Of a stretch of 64,000 nucleotides of DNA, positions 19,597 through 29,266 are shown piece by piece (positions within the stretch are counted from its first letter, which is position 1; every line of letters starts with the position of its first letter). Origin of the DNA: Thauera sp. UBA6194 (GTDB lineage Bacteria > Pseudomonadota > Gammaproteobacteria > Burkholderiales > Rhodocyclaceae). The DNA lies in the NCBI GenBank assembly GCA_002422685.1, contig DITC01000061.1, forward strand, positions 1-64,000, read 5' to 3'. The notes beneath the pieces are model-generated. The model did not search any database. It worked only from the letters and a program-made list of their open reading frames with translations, and had not been told where the DNA came from. The position numbers and the translations under genes are program-made.

Positions 19597-20184
19597 TCAG
19601 AGCGCGCCCTTGGTCGACGGGATGGTGCCTGCCGCGCGCTCGTCGCGCTCGGCTGCCATGCGCAGCGCGCGGGCGAAGGCCTTGAACACCGTCTCGCACT
19701 GGTGGTGGGCGTTGTCGCCGCGCAGGTTGTCGATGTGTACCGTGACGCCGGCGTGATTGACGAAGCCCTGGAAGAATTCGCGCGCCAGGTCCACGTCGAA
19801 GTTGCCGATGCGGGCACGGGTGTAATCGACGAAGTAGTGCAGCCCGGGGCGGCCCGAAAAATCCACCACGACCCGCGACAGCGCCTCATCGAGCGGCACG
19901 TAGGCGTGACCGTAGCGGCGCAGGCCTTTCTTGTCGCCAACAGCCTTGGCAAAGGCCTGGCCGAGGGTGATACCGACGTCCTCGACGGTATGGTGGTCGT
20001 CGATGTGCGTGTCGCCCTCGCAATGGATGTCGAGGTCGATCAGGCCGTGACGCTGGATCTGCTCGAGCATGTGATCGAAAAAGGGCACGCCGGTATCGAG
20101 CTTGCCCTGGCCGGTGCCGTCCAGGTCGATGCGCACCGTGATCTTCGTTTCGAGGGTGTTACGGGTGACTTCTGCTTGCCGCAT
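19597..20184 (-). CDS. hisB: Imidazoleglycerol-phosphate dehydratase
   Basis: A 195-residue monofunctional dehydratase (no phosphatase domain). The two internally repeated manganese-binding motifs are present: DDHHTVEDVGI and NAHHQCETVF, with HMLEQIQRHGLIDL between the N-terminal strand and the first. The family start MRQAEVTRNTLETKI is used. It heads the hisBHAFIE-hinT-tat run and is divergent from hisC. Confidence 0.97.
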   Translation of the reverse strand: MRQAEVTRNTLETKITVRIDLDGTGQGKLDTGVPFFDHMLEQIQRHGLIDLDIHCEGDTHIDDHHTVEDVGITLGQAFAKAVGDKKGLRRYGHAYVPLDEALSRVVVDFSGRPGLHYFVDYTRARIGNFDVDLAREFFQGFVNHAGVTVHIDNLRGDNAHHQCETVFKAFARALRMAAERDERAAGTIPSTKGAL

Positions 20185-20350
20185 GGAAGGCGCCTGCCCA
20201 AAGGGTGAAAGGTCGCGGCCATGATAACATCGCGCAGCAAACTCGCCGCAACGCGCAGCCTATGGCGCGGAAACGGCGGCGCTATCGCGTTGCCCTTTCG
20301 CGACGCGGTGCGCTGATACAGATAACGGTCGTTCGACCCCAACTGCAGGC

Positions 20351-21442
20351 ATGCACATGAGCCGTTTCTGGAGCGCCGTCGTCCACGGCCTGACCCCCTA
20401 CGTCCCGGGCGAACAGCCCAAGCTCGACAACCTGGTCAAGCTCAACACCAACGAACACCCCTACGGCCCCTCGCCCAGGGCGCTGGCGGCGATCAGCGCC
20501 GCGGTGGGCGACGGCCTGCGCCTTTATCCCGACCCCAACGCCGACGCACTGAAGGCCGCGCTCGCGAGACGCCATGGCGTGCAGCCGCAGCAGATCTTCG
20601 TCGGCAACGGCTCGGACGAGGTGCTCGCGCATGCCTTCATGGCGCTGCTCAAGCACGATCGCGCGCTCTGGTTCCCGGACATCACCTACAGCTTCTATCC
20701 GGTGTATTGCGGGCTGTACGGCATCGCGCAGCGCACGGTCCCGCTCGCCGAGGATTTCTCGATCCGGGTGGAGGACTACCTGCCGCAGCCCGGCGTGGCG
20801 GCGACCGAGCGCCCGGGCGCGATCATTTTCCCCAACCCCAACGCACCCACCGGCCGCCTGTTGGCGCTGGCCGAGGTCGAGCGCATCGTCGCCGCCAACC
20901 CCGACGTGGTGGTGGTGGTGGACGAAGCCTATGTGGACTTCGGCGGCGAGAGCGCGACGACGCTGGTCGACCGCTACCCCAACCTGCTCGTCACCCACAC
21001 TTTTTCCAAGAGCCGCTCGCTCGCCGGGCTGCGCGTAGGCTACGCGGTCGGCCACGCGGATCTGATCGAGGGCCTGGAGCGGGTCAAGAACAGCTTCAAC
21101 TCCTACCCGCTCGACCGCCTTGCCATCGCCGGCGCGGTAGCTTCGGTGGAGGACGAGGACTTCTTCCAGGACAGCTGCCGCAAGGTGATCGCGACGCGCG
21201 AGCGGCTGATCGGCGACATGCAGGCGCTGGGCTTCGAGGTCCTGCCCTCGGCCGCCAACTTCATCTTCGCGCGTCACCCGCGGCGCGACGGCGCCGAGCT
21301 TACCGCCGAGCTGCGCAAGCGCGCGATCATCGTGCGCCATTTCAAGGCGCCGCGCATCGAGCAGTTCATGCGCATCACCGTGGGCACGGATGCGCAGTGC
21401 GAGGCCCTCGTCGACGCCCTGAGGTCCATCCTCGGCGCCTGA
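20351..21442 (+). CDS. hisC: Histidinol-phosphate aminotransferase
   Basis: A 363-residue PLP enzyme of fold type I. It shows KLNTNEHPYGPSP, FPNPNAPTG, the VVVDEAYVDF aspartate and the PLP lysine in THTFSKSRSLAGLRVGY. Two starts are close: ATG at 20351 and ATG at 20357; the latter has better spacing from the AGG upstream. It is on the opposite strand to every other his gene in the window and is separated from hisD by the TIR-CHASE2/FecR-PASTA pair, which suggests a local inversion or insertion (inference). Confidence 0.96.
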   Translation: MHMSRFWSAVVHGLTPYVPGEQPKLDNLVKLNTNEHPYGPSPRALAAISAAVGDGLRLYPDPNADALKAALARRHGVQPQQIFVGNGSDEVLAHAFMALLKHDRALWFPDITYSFYPVYCGLYGIAQRTVPLAEDFSIRVEDYLPQPGVAATERPGAIIFPNPNAPTGRLLALAEVERIVAANPDVVVVVDEAYVDFGGESATTLVDRYPNLLVTHTFSKSRSLAGLRVGYAVGHADLIEGLERVKNSFNSYPLDRLAIAGAVASVEDEDFFQDSCRKVIATRERLIGDMQALGFEVLPSAANFIFARHPRRDGAELTAELRKRAIIVRHFKAPRIEQFMRITVGTDAQCEALVDALRSILGA

Positions 21443-21502
21443 GCGCCGGGCCCGACGCGACTGCCACACGGCCGGCACACGCCACCCGCAGGAAGCGAGG
21501 CC

Positions 21503-23239
21503 ATGAAGCGCATCTTCATCAGCTACCGCCGGCACGAAACCTCGGGCTACTCGCGACTCATCCACGAGCAGCTCGAGAAGCTGCAACCCGACTGGGCAGT
21601 CTTCCTCGACGTGGAAGACATCGCGGCCGGATCGGACTGGCGGCAACGGCTCGCGGAGCGGCTGGACTGGGCGGACGTGGTTCTGGTACTGATCGGACGC
21701 GAGTGGCTCACGCTCACCGACAGCGGGGGCCGGCGTCGCCTCGACGACCCCGACGACGTCACGCGCTGGGAGATCGAGCAAGCGCTGCGCAAGCGCAAAC
21801 ACGTGATTCCCGTGCTGCTCGAGGACACCGCACACCTGAGCGAAGACGTGCTCCCCGAGCCGCTCCGGGCGCTCGCCCGCAAGCAGGCCATCGAGCTGCG
21901 CCACACGCACTTCGACACCGACCTCGAAGCCCTGATCGGTCTGATTCAGCAAGAGACGCTGCGCGAGCGCGTCGAACACGCCGGCAAGCGGCTCGCGCTG
22001 GAGAAAGCGCGTGGCTGGGTGCCACCGATGCTTGCGGTGACCGTGTTCTGCGCGCTCTGGGTCGGGCTGCTGGACCTGCTCGCGCTCGACACCCGCTCCA
22101 CCACCTGGGCCTTCGCCGTCGCCGAGTCTGTCGCCCCAGCCCCGGCGGTGCAAGAGCCTGCGCTGCTCGCCATACCGGCCGACTTCGACACGCACGCCGA
22201 GGGCGCGCGGACGCAGTATGCGCAGGCGCTCGACCGCCTGCGCGCGGCCGGCGCTCGGGCGGTGCTCTTCGACCTCTACTTCGAGGCCGCGCGTCCGGCC
22301 GAGGACGAGCGCCTGGCCTCGGCGATCGCGGCCGCCGTTGCGGCGGGCACGGATGTCTTCATCGGTTTTCGCGCACTCGACGCAGGCGTGCCGCGCGTCG
22401 TGGAGGCGCTGCGCAACGCGGCCAGCGGGCTGGGGCTGGTGTGCGTGGGCGCTCGCCTGGGCCACGCCCAATCCATGCCGCTCGCGTTCGCCCACACACA
22501 GGCACGAGGCGAGGCGCCCGGCGCGCCCTCGACCCAGCGCCACACCTACCCGAGCCTCGCGCTGCTCGGCGCCTACGGGCCCGTCACCGTTCGCAGGGCC
22601 GATGCGCCCGGCGACACCCTCGCGCTCGAGCGCGACGGCGCGCTCGTGGACGTGCGCTTCTCGCAGCTCGACCCCGTCGAAAAGTCACAACCGGGCTGCC
22701 CCGCGCTTCAGCAGGGCGCCACCGTGTCGGCGCTTTATCTGCGCCTCTCGCCGCGCGACGAACTGCGCGCACCGACGCGCCGCCTCACCCTGCCGGCGCT
22801 GCTCGAGGGTACGGTCGATGCTTCGCGCCTGACGGGACGCACCATCGTCATCGGCCACGAAGCCCCCACCGACGAACTCACGGTCGCATACGGACTGCGC
22901 ACCGAGCGCCGATACGGCTACGAACTCCACGCGGACGCCATCGCCACGCTCAGGGCCGACCGCATCGCGCGCGCGGTCGGCTCCTGGCCTGCGTTCATCA
23001 TCATGCTGCTCGGCGCCAGTGCCGGCGCCTGGCTGGGCGTGCGCCTGCGCGAGACTCGCGCTGCCGTGCGCTGGCCGCTGCTGGGACTGCTGGTCGCAGC
23101 CTACATCGCCGGCGCAATCTGGCTGATCGCAGGCGCTGACCTGATCCTGCACATCCCCTACGACGTCTTCGCCTTCTTCTTCGCCTACCTCATGCTCAGG
23201 TACCGGGCACAGCGCCTGCTGCAAGCCGCACAGGGCTGA
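21503..23239 (+). CDS. TIR-CHASE2 membrane protein
   Basis: A 578-residue protein. Residues 1 to about 150 form a bacterial TIR domain (KRIFISYRRHETSGYSRL, VFLDVEDIAAGSDW, VVLVLIGREWL, HVIPVLLED). Glu90 in VTRWEIEQAL sits where TIR NADases carry the catalytic glutamate. One membrane helix (about 172-194) leads to a CHASE2-type extracytoplasmic sensor domain (about 195-490: PALLAIPADFDTH, ARAVLFDLYFE, GRTIVIGHEAPTDE), then three membrane helices (about 495-570), as is usual after CHASE2. CHASE2 normally precedes a cyclase, kinase or similar output; here the output is an N-terminal TIR, possibly an NAD-consuming or signalling enzyme (inference). The ATG has GGAAGCGAGG just upstream. It is convergent with the FecR-PASTA gene. 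Confidence 0.88.
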   Translation: MKRIFISYRRHETSGYSRLIHEQLEKLQPDWAVFLDVEDIAAGSDWRQRLAERLDWADVVLVLIGREWLTLTDSGGRRRLDDPDDVTRWEIEQALRKRKHVIPVLLEDTAHLSEDVLPEPLRALARKQAIELRHTHFDTDLEALIGLIQQETLRERVEHAGKRLALEKARGWVPPMLAVTVFCALWVGLLDLLALDTRSTTWAFAVAESVAPAPAVQEPALLAIPADFDTHAEGARTQYAQALDRLRAAGARAVLFDLYFEAARPAEDERLASAIAAAVAAGTDVFIGFRALDAGVPRVVEALRNAASGLGLVCVGARLGHAQSMPLAFAHTQARGEAPGAPSTQRHTYPSLALLGAYGPVTVRRADAPGDTLALERDGALVDVRFSQLDPVEKSQPGCPALQQGATVSALYLRLSPRDELRAPTRRLTLPALLEGTVDASRLTGRTIVIGHEAPTDELTVAYGLRTERRYGYELHADAIATLRADRIARAVGSWPAFIIMLLGASAGAWLGVRLRETRAAVRWPLLGLLVAAYIAGAIWLIAGADLILHIPYDVFAFFFAYLMLRYRAQRLLQAAQG

Positions 23240-23259
23240 TCCTGGGCCGCACCCTCGCC

Positions 23260-23285
23260 AGGCTCACTCGACAGGCTCACTCGAC
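23260..23285. repeat. 13-bp direct tandem duplication at the end of the FecR-PASTA gene
   Basis: The unit aggctcactcgac occurs twice in tandem (23260-23272 and 23273-23285), with a 6-base partial third copy. The second unit contains the FecR-PASTA stop codon; the first lies in the 37-base convergent gap. It is probably replication slippage. Confidence 0.85.
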
Positions 23286-25076
23286 AGGCTCCGGCGCTTG
23301 GCGGATCAGGACGCCCGGATCGATCCGTCTGAAGATGTCGATGATCCTGTGCGTGGGCGGGCTGTCTCCGGTCGGGTCCTGTTCGATGGAATCCGATCGC
23401 GTGATGAGGGTGACGGTAGCGCCACAGGCAACACGGCTGCCAGCGCCCGGCCTCTGCCCGACGACGCTCGCCGTGCGCTCGCTCGGACCCTGCGTCGTCA
23501 CCCGAAACCCCTGGCGCTGCAGCACCTCCACTGCCTGGGGGTAAGGCCCAATGACATTCGGCACCACGCACTCGGGCGCTCGCTCCGCAACGGTCAACGC
23601 CACCTGCGCCCCCCGCGCGACCACCTGGCCGGCGGCGACCGACTGACGGATCACCGTCCCCGGCCTGAACCGGTCCGTTCGCTGCGGGCTGATCGCATGG
23701 CTCAGCCCGGCGCGCGCCAGCCGGCTCACCGCCTCGTCCCGGGGCAGGTTCGTCACCTCGGGCACCCGAACGCCCTGCTCGGCAATGACGATGCTCACGC
23801 GGCTACCCGGATCGACGAGCGTGCCGGCGCGCGGGTGCTGCTCGAGCACCGAACCCGGCGCCTGACGTTCTGCGAGGCGCCGCTCGACGCGCCCGACAGC
23901 CAGGTCGTTCGCACGCAGTACCCCCAGGGCATCGCCATAGTCGCGCCCGATCAGCGCCGGCACGGTGGCCACATCGGCAGCGACCACCACGTCGACCCGG
24001 CTGGCCTGCGCTGCCTGCGTGCCGCCTGCGGGAGATTGCTCGATCACCGTTCCCGACACCGCACGAGGCACCGCACGCTTGCTCACCTGGCCGAGGGACA
24101 GACGGCCCGCGATCCGCGCGCGCACCTGATCGAGCGTCATGCCGCGCACATCGGGCACCACCACCGGCCTCCCGGCGACCGCAAGGTCGACGCGGCTGCC
24201 GCTGGCCACGCGCGCGTTGGCGCCCGGCGCCTGCGACAGCACGACGCCGACGCGATCGCGGAGCGACAGCACCGGAGACACCGCACCGGGTCGCAGCCGC
24301 TCGCGCTCGATGCGCTGCACGGCTTCCGCCTGCGACATGCCCACGAGATCGGGAACGATCACCCGCGCAGCGCGCGTCCCGGCGGCAGATGTGACCCGGT
24401 TGATCCAGTTGATGATCGCATTGAACTCGGGCGGCTCGACTCTCCGGACGAGCAGCGGACGCGCGCGCGCGACCTCTGCCTGCTCGCGCGGCCCCAGCCG
24501 CACCGACGCCCCACCGCCCAGCTTCGAGCTCAGGCGGACATGGCCTTCGAGCACCGTCACGCGCAGCCTCGTCCCACCTCCGCCGGTGGCGCCGACGACA
24601 AACTCGGTCCCCTCGGCAGCCGCCGTGCCGTACTCGTGCTGGATCTCGAACACCCCCCTGACCTTGGCGAACAGTTCGCCGAAGAACAGACGCAGCGAAG
24701 GGTTGAGGATCTCGATCCGGGTCGACGGGCGCAGGATCACCTCGCCCGCGTCCATGAACCGGATCAGCGCGCTGGTCTGCGGCCCGGTCTCGATGATGTC
24801 GCCCTTCTCGAGCATGCCGCCGGGCATGACGCGGACCGGCTTGCCGGCGCGAAGGACGTGAATCTCACTGCCCGCCTGCGCGCCGCCTTCCCGGCCCTCG
24901 ACCACCAGCCGATCGAGCGTAGCGAAGCCGCATCCCTGCATCAGCGCGGCAATCAGCAGCAGGCACAGCCACTGCAGGGCCACGCTGCCGCGCCATCCGA
25001 CAGCCCCGTGCAGGCGCGCAGATAATCCCGGGTGCGGCGTGCACCCTTGCGAGGGGACAGGCGAAGAAAGCCCCAT
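23277..25076 (-). CDS. FecR-domain lipoprotein with five PASTA repeats
   Basis: About 599 residues from MGLSSPV, chosen for the GGGAG 7 bases upstream; the frame is open 19 codons further. A basic segment, a hydrophobic helix and LMQGC (Cys49) suggest a lipoprotein. A FecR-type domain follows (about 70-215: VMPGGMLEKGDIIETGPQTS, EGTEFVVGATGGGGTRLRVT, VLEGHV). Then come five PASTA-like repeats, each opening with a VPxVxG-type motif: IVPDLVGMS, VVPDVRGMT, TVPALIGRD, RVPEVTNLP and VVPNVIGPY. PASTA domains usually sit outside Ser/Thr kinases or PBPs and bind peptidoglycan/muropeptides; here they are on a Gram-negative exported protein. It is convergent with TIR-CHASE2, and FecR and CHASE2 genes are often neighbours (from memory), so a periplasmic partner role is likely (inference). 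Confidence 0.87.
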   Translation of the reverse strand: MGLSSPVPSQGCTPHPGLSARLHGAVGWRGSVALQWLCLLLIAALMQGCGFATLDRLVVEGREGGAQAGSEIHVLRAGKPVRVMPGGMLEKGDIIETGPQTSALIRFMDAGEVILRPSTRIEILNPSLRLFFGELFAKVRGVFEIQHEYGTAAAEGTEFVVGATGGGGTRLRVTVLEGHVRLSSKLGGGASVRLGPREQAEVARARPLLVRRVEPPEFNAIINWINRVTSAAGTRAARVIVPDLVGMSQAEAVQRIERERLRPGAVSPVLSLRDRVGVVLSQAPGANARVASGSRVDLAVAGRPVVVPDVRGMTLDQVRARIAGRLSLGQVSKRAVPRAVSGTVIEQSPAGGTQAAQASRVDVVVAADVATVPALIGRDYGDALGVLRANDLAVGRVERRLAERQAPGSVLEQHPRAGTLVDPGSRVSIVIAEQGVRVPEVTNLPRDEAVSRLARAGLSHAISPQRTDRFRPGTVIRQSVAAGQVVARGAQVALTVAERAPECVVPNVIGPYPQAVEVLQRQGFRVTTQGPSERTASVVGQRPGAGSRVACGATVTLITRSDSIEQDPTGDSPPTHRIIDIFRRIDPGVLIRQAPEPVE

Positions 25077-25228
25077 TCCTGATCTCCCGGCTCGATCGGA
25101 AAGGCGCATCCGCAAGACAGCGGTGACGCCCAATGAAAACGGCTGATCCTGTTTTCAACATAGCAGCCGATCGATCAAGCTGCCGGCAGGGCGTACTTCG
25201 CCGGCACGCCGCGCGCGGGGGAGGCCGG

Positions 25229-26536
25229 TCAGACCTTCAAGCGCATCTCCGCCGAGCGCGCGTGCGCCTGCAGGCCCTCACCATGGGCGAGAACGGAGGC
25301 CACCTTGCCAAGATGCTGCGCGCCGGCCTGCGAGATGTTCACGATGCTGGTGCGCTTCTGGAAGTCGTAGGTGCCGAGCGGCGACGAGAAGCGCGCGCTG
25401 CGCATGGTCGGCAGCACGTGGTTCGGGCCGGCGCAATAGTCGCCGAGCGCCTCCACCGCCCAGTGGCCGACGAAGATCGCGCCGGCGTGGCGGATGTGGG
25501 CTATCCAGGCCTCGGCGTCGTCGAGCGACAGCTCGAGGTGCTCGGGCGCGATGCGGTTGGCGATCGCGCAGGCCTGCTCCAGGCTATCCACATGGATGAG
25601 TGCACCGCGGTTGGCGAGCGACTTGGCGATCGTGTCGCGGCGCGGCATGGTGGGCAGCAGGCGGTCGATCGCCTCGTGCACCGCGTCGATGAAGCCGGCG
25701 TCGGTGCACAGCAGGATGGACTGCGCGAGCTCGTCGTGCTCGGCCTGGGCGAAGAGGTCCATCGCCACCCAGTCGGCGTGGCCGGAGCCATCCGAGATGA
25801 TCAGCACTTCCGACGGCCCAGCGACCATGTCGATGCCGACCGTGCCGAAGACGCGGCGCTTGGCCTCTGCCACGTAGGCATTGCCCGGGCCGACGATCTT
25901 GTCCACCTGCGGAATGGTCTGCGTGCCGTAGGCCAGCGCCGCCACCGCCTGCGCGCCGCCGATGGTGAACACGCGATCCACGCCGGTGATCGCCGCCGCG
26001 GCCAGCACGAGCGCGTTCTTCTCGCCGCGCGGGGTGGGCACGACCATGATCAGCTCGCCGACGCCGGCGACCTTGGCCGGGATCGCGTTCATCAGCACCG
26101 AGCTCGGGTAGGACGCCCGCCCACCCGGCACGTAGAGGCCGACGCGGTCGAGCGCGGTGACCTTCTGCCCCAGCCGGGTGCCGTCGGCCTCGGTGAACTC
26201 CCAGGACTCGCCCTTCTGACGCTCGTGATACACGCGCACGCGGTCGGCGGCGATGGTCAGCGCCTCGCGCTGCGCGGACGGCAGGCTGTCGAGCGCGGCA
26301 TGCAGCTCGGCCTTCGGCAGCTCGAGCGCCGCCATCGAATGCACGTCCAGGCCGTCGAAACGGCGCGTGTACTCGACCACCGCGGCGTCGCCGGTGGTGC
26401 GCACCGCGCGCAGGATCTCTGTGACCGCGGTGTCGATGCGCTCGTCGGCCTCGGACTCGAAGGCGAGCAGCGCATCCAGTGTGGACAGGAATTCGGGTTC
26501 GCGCGCGTCGAGGCGGCGGATCGGGGTCTGGCTCAT
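25229..26536 (-). CDS. hisD: Histidinol dehydrogenase
   Basis: A 435-residue NAD- and zinc-dependent enzyme for the last two steps of histidine synthesis. Visible motifs are RVGLYVPGGRASYPSSVLMN, IGGAQAVAALAYGT, KIVGPGNAYVAEAKR, GIDMVAGPSEVLII, the catalytic and zinc-binding AQAEHDELAQSILL and APEHLEL. The MSQTPIRR start has GGAG 6 bases upstream, which excludes the longer open frame. It is 93 bases downstream of hisG; hisC and hisB, which usually follow, are displaced by the TIR/FecR segment. Confidence 0.97.
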   Translation of the reverse strand: MSQTPIRRLDAREPEFLSTLDALLAFESEADERIDTAVTEILRAVRTTGDAAVVEYTRRFDGLDVHSMAALELPKAELHAALDSLPSAQREALTIAADRVRVYHERQKGESWEFTEADGTRLGQKVTALDRVGLYVPGGRASYPSSVLMNAIPAKVAGVGELIMVVPTPRGEKNALVLAAAAITGVDRVFTIGGAQAVAALAYGTQTIPQVDKIVGPGNAYVAEAKRRVFGTVGIDMVAGPSEVLIISDGSGHADWVAMDLFAQAEHDELAQSILLCTDAGFIDAVHEAIDRLLPTMPRRDTIAKSLANRGALIHVDSLEQACAIANRIAPEHLELSLDDAEAWIAHIRHAGAIFVGHWAVEALGDYCAGPNHVLPTMRSARFSSPLGTYDFQKRTSIVNISQAGAQHLGKVASVLAHGEGLQAHARSAEMRLKV

Positions 26537-26629
26537 GGACGGCTCCTGGTGCATGCCGGTCGGGCCCGCGCGGCTGGCGCACGCCCGAGGCAACGGCGCT
26601 TGCTCAAAAGATCTGAATCGATGTCTGCC

Positions 26630-27274
26630 TCAGGGCTTGATCGCGCCGGCAAAAGCGTCGAGCACCGGCTGCAGCAGCGCGTGCTTGAGCTTGAGCGAGG
26701 CCTGATTGACGATCAGGCGCGAGCTGATCGGCATGATGTCCTCGACCTCCTCGAGGTTGTTGGCGCGCAGCGTGCCGCCGGTGGATACCAGGTCGACGAT
26801 CGCGTCGGCCAGCCCGACCAGCGGCGCGAGCTCCATCGAGCCGTAGAGCTTGATCAGGTCGACATGCATGCCCTTGCCGGCGAAGTGGGCCTTGGCGGCG
26901 TTCATGTACTTGGTGGCGACGCGGATGCGCCCGCCCGGGCGGGTCGCGGCGGCGTAGTCGAAGCCCTTTTGCACCGCGACGCACAGGCGGCACTTGGCGA
27001 TCTCGAGGTCCAGCGGCTGGTACAGGCCCGCGCCACCATGCTCGATGAGCACGTCCTTGCCGGCGATGCCGAGGTCGGCCGCGCCGTACTGCACGTAGGT
27101 CGGCGTATCGGTGGCGCGCACGATGACCAGGCGCACGTCCGGCCGGTTGGTGCCGATGATGAGCTTGCGCGAGGACTCGGGGTTGTCGGTGGGCACGATG
27201 CCCGCAGCAGCGAGCAGCGGCAGGGTCTCTTCGAAGATGCGCCCCTTGGAGAGGGCGAGCGTGATGCTGGACAC
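26630..27274 (-). CDS. hisG: ATP phosphoribosyltransferase, short form
   Basis: A 214-residue HisG of the short type, catalysing the first, feedback-regulated step of histidine synthesis. It reads ITLALSKGRIFEETLPLL, VRATDTPTYVQYGAADLGIA and DAIVDLVSTGGTLRANNLEE (PRPP loop). The start is a GTG (VSSITLALSKG), with AAGG 8 bases upstream; there is no nearby in-frame ATG. The same frame runs open far upstream through murA as a shadow. Short HisG lacks the regulatory C-terminal domain and normally needs HisZ, which is not in the window. Confidence 0.95.
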   Translation of the reverse strand: MSSITLALSKGRIFEETLPLLAAAGIVPTDNPESSRKLIIGTNRPDVRLVIVRATDTPTYVQYGAADLGIAGKDVLIEHGGAGLYQPLDLEIAKCRLCVAVQKGFDYAAATRPGGRIRVATKYMNAAKAHFAGKGMHVDLIKLYGSMELAPLVGLADAIVDLVSTGGTLRANNLEEVEDIMPISSRLIVNQASLKLKHALLQPVLDAFAGAIKP

Positions 27275-27424
27275 GTGAAAAGCCTTGATCTGAGGAAGCG
27301 CGCATTGTAACCCGGCACCGCTTCTGTTAACCTTCGACGCGACTGGCTGGACCGCAGGTGGCGGTTCGGCCTTTTCTTTTGTTTCGCCGCACCACCGGCG
27401 CGCGCATCGAGCAGGAACCCCAAC

Positions 27425-27832
27425 ATGAAACCGTCGATCATCGTCTCCAGCAGCGACCTCGAGCGCCTCGAGGGTCTGCTGACCCTCCCCGCCTTCCGTA
27501 GCCGCAGCGACCTCGACGGCCTGCGCGAAGAGCTCGAGCGCGCCGACGTGCGCGAGCCGGACGAGATGCCGGCCGACGTCATCACCATGAACAGCCGCGC
27601 GCGCTTCGTCGAGGAAGGCACCGGGCGCGAGTACGAGCTCACGCTCGCCTACCCCAAGGACGCCAACGCCGAGGCGCACCGCGTGTCGATCTTCTCGCCC
27701 GCCGGCAGCGCCCTGCTCGGCCTGTCGGCCGGCCAGTCGATCGACTGGAAGGGCACCGACGGCAAGGAAATCCGCCTGAAGGTGATCGAGGTCACCTGGC
27801 AGCCCGAGGCGCATGGCCAGTTCGAGCTCTGA
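27425..27832 (+). CDS. rnk: Nucleoside diphosphate kinase regulator
   Basis: A 135-residue protein of the Rnk family: an N-terminal helical hairpin (SSSDLERLEGLLTLPAF, LREELERADV) and a C-terminal GreA/FKBP-like domain (SRARFVEEGTGREYELTLAY, SIFSPAGSALLGLSAGQSID). Rnk proteins bind RNA polymerase and affect nucleotide pools. GAGCAGGAA lies about 10 bases before the ATG. It is divergent from hisG and convergent with murA, interrupting the usual murA-hisG adjacency. Confidence 0.92.
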   Translation: MKPSIIVSSSDLERLEGLLTLPAFRSRSDLDGLREELERADVREPDEMPADVITMNSRARFVEEGTGREYELTLAYPKDANAEAHRVSIFSPAGSALLGLSAGQSIDWKGTDGKEIRLKVIEVTWQPEAHGQFEL

Positions 27833-27864
27833 GCCGCAACCCTGAGCCGCAACCCTGAGCCGCA
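27830..27864. repeat. 13-bp tandem repeat starting at the rnk stop codon
   Basis: The unit tgagccgcaaccc occurs at 27830-27842 and 27843-27855, then 9 bases of a third copy at 27856-27864. The first TGA is the rnk stop codon, so the array starts on it. A similar 13-bp duplication covers the FecR-PASTA stop codon at 23277-23279. Confidence 0.85.
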
Positions 27865-27949
27865 CAGGGGCCGACCCGTGGCCCCGCGCAGCGATTCGGG
27901 CCAGCGCCCTGTATGAGCTGAACAACGCGCGCCACCCGACGCACATGAA

Positions 27950-27982
27950 GAAGGGGCTCCCGGCATGCCGTGGAGCCCCTTC
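27950..27982. terminator. Hairpin between convergent rnk and murA
   Basis: An 11-bp perfect stem (27950-27960 with 27972-27982) has a loop that is itself mostly palindromic (27961-27970), giving a long GC-rich hairpin. On the minus strand it is followed by CTTCTTC-type pyrimidines rather than a pure U tract. It probably serves both rnk and the murA operon. Confidence 0.6.
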
Positions 27983-28008
27983 TCGCGTCGCCCATCGAGC
28001 GCGCCGGA

Positions 28009-29259
<1,251 letters not shown>

Positions 29260-29266
29260 GATGGCC

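Noticed and set aside
25133..27310. A plus-strand open frame of about 725 codons opposite hisD and hisG
   Set aside because: Both his genes have full-length family motifs on the minus strand; the plus frame is a shadow.
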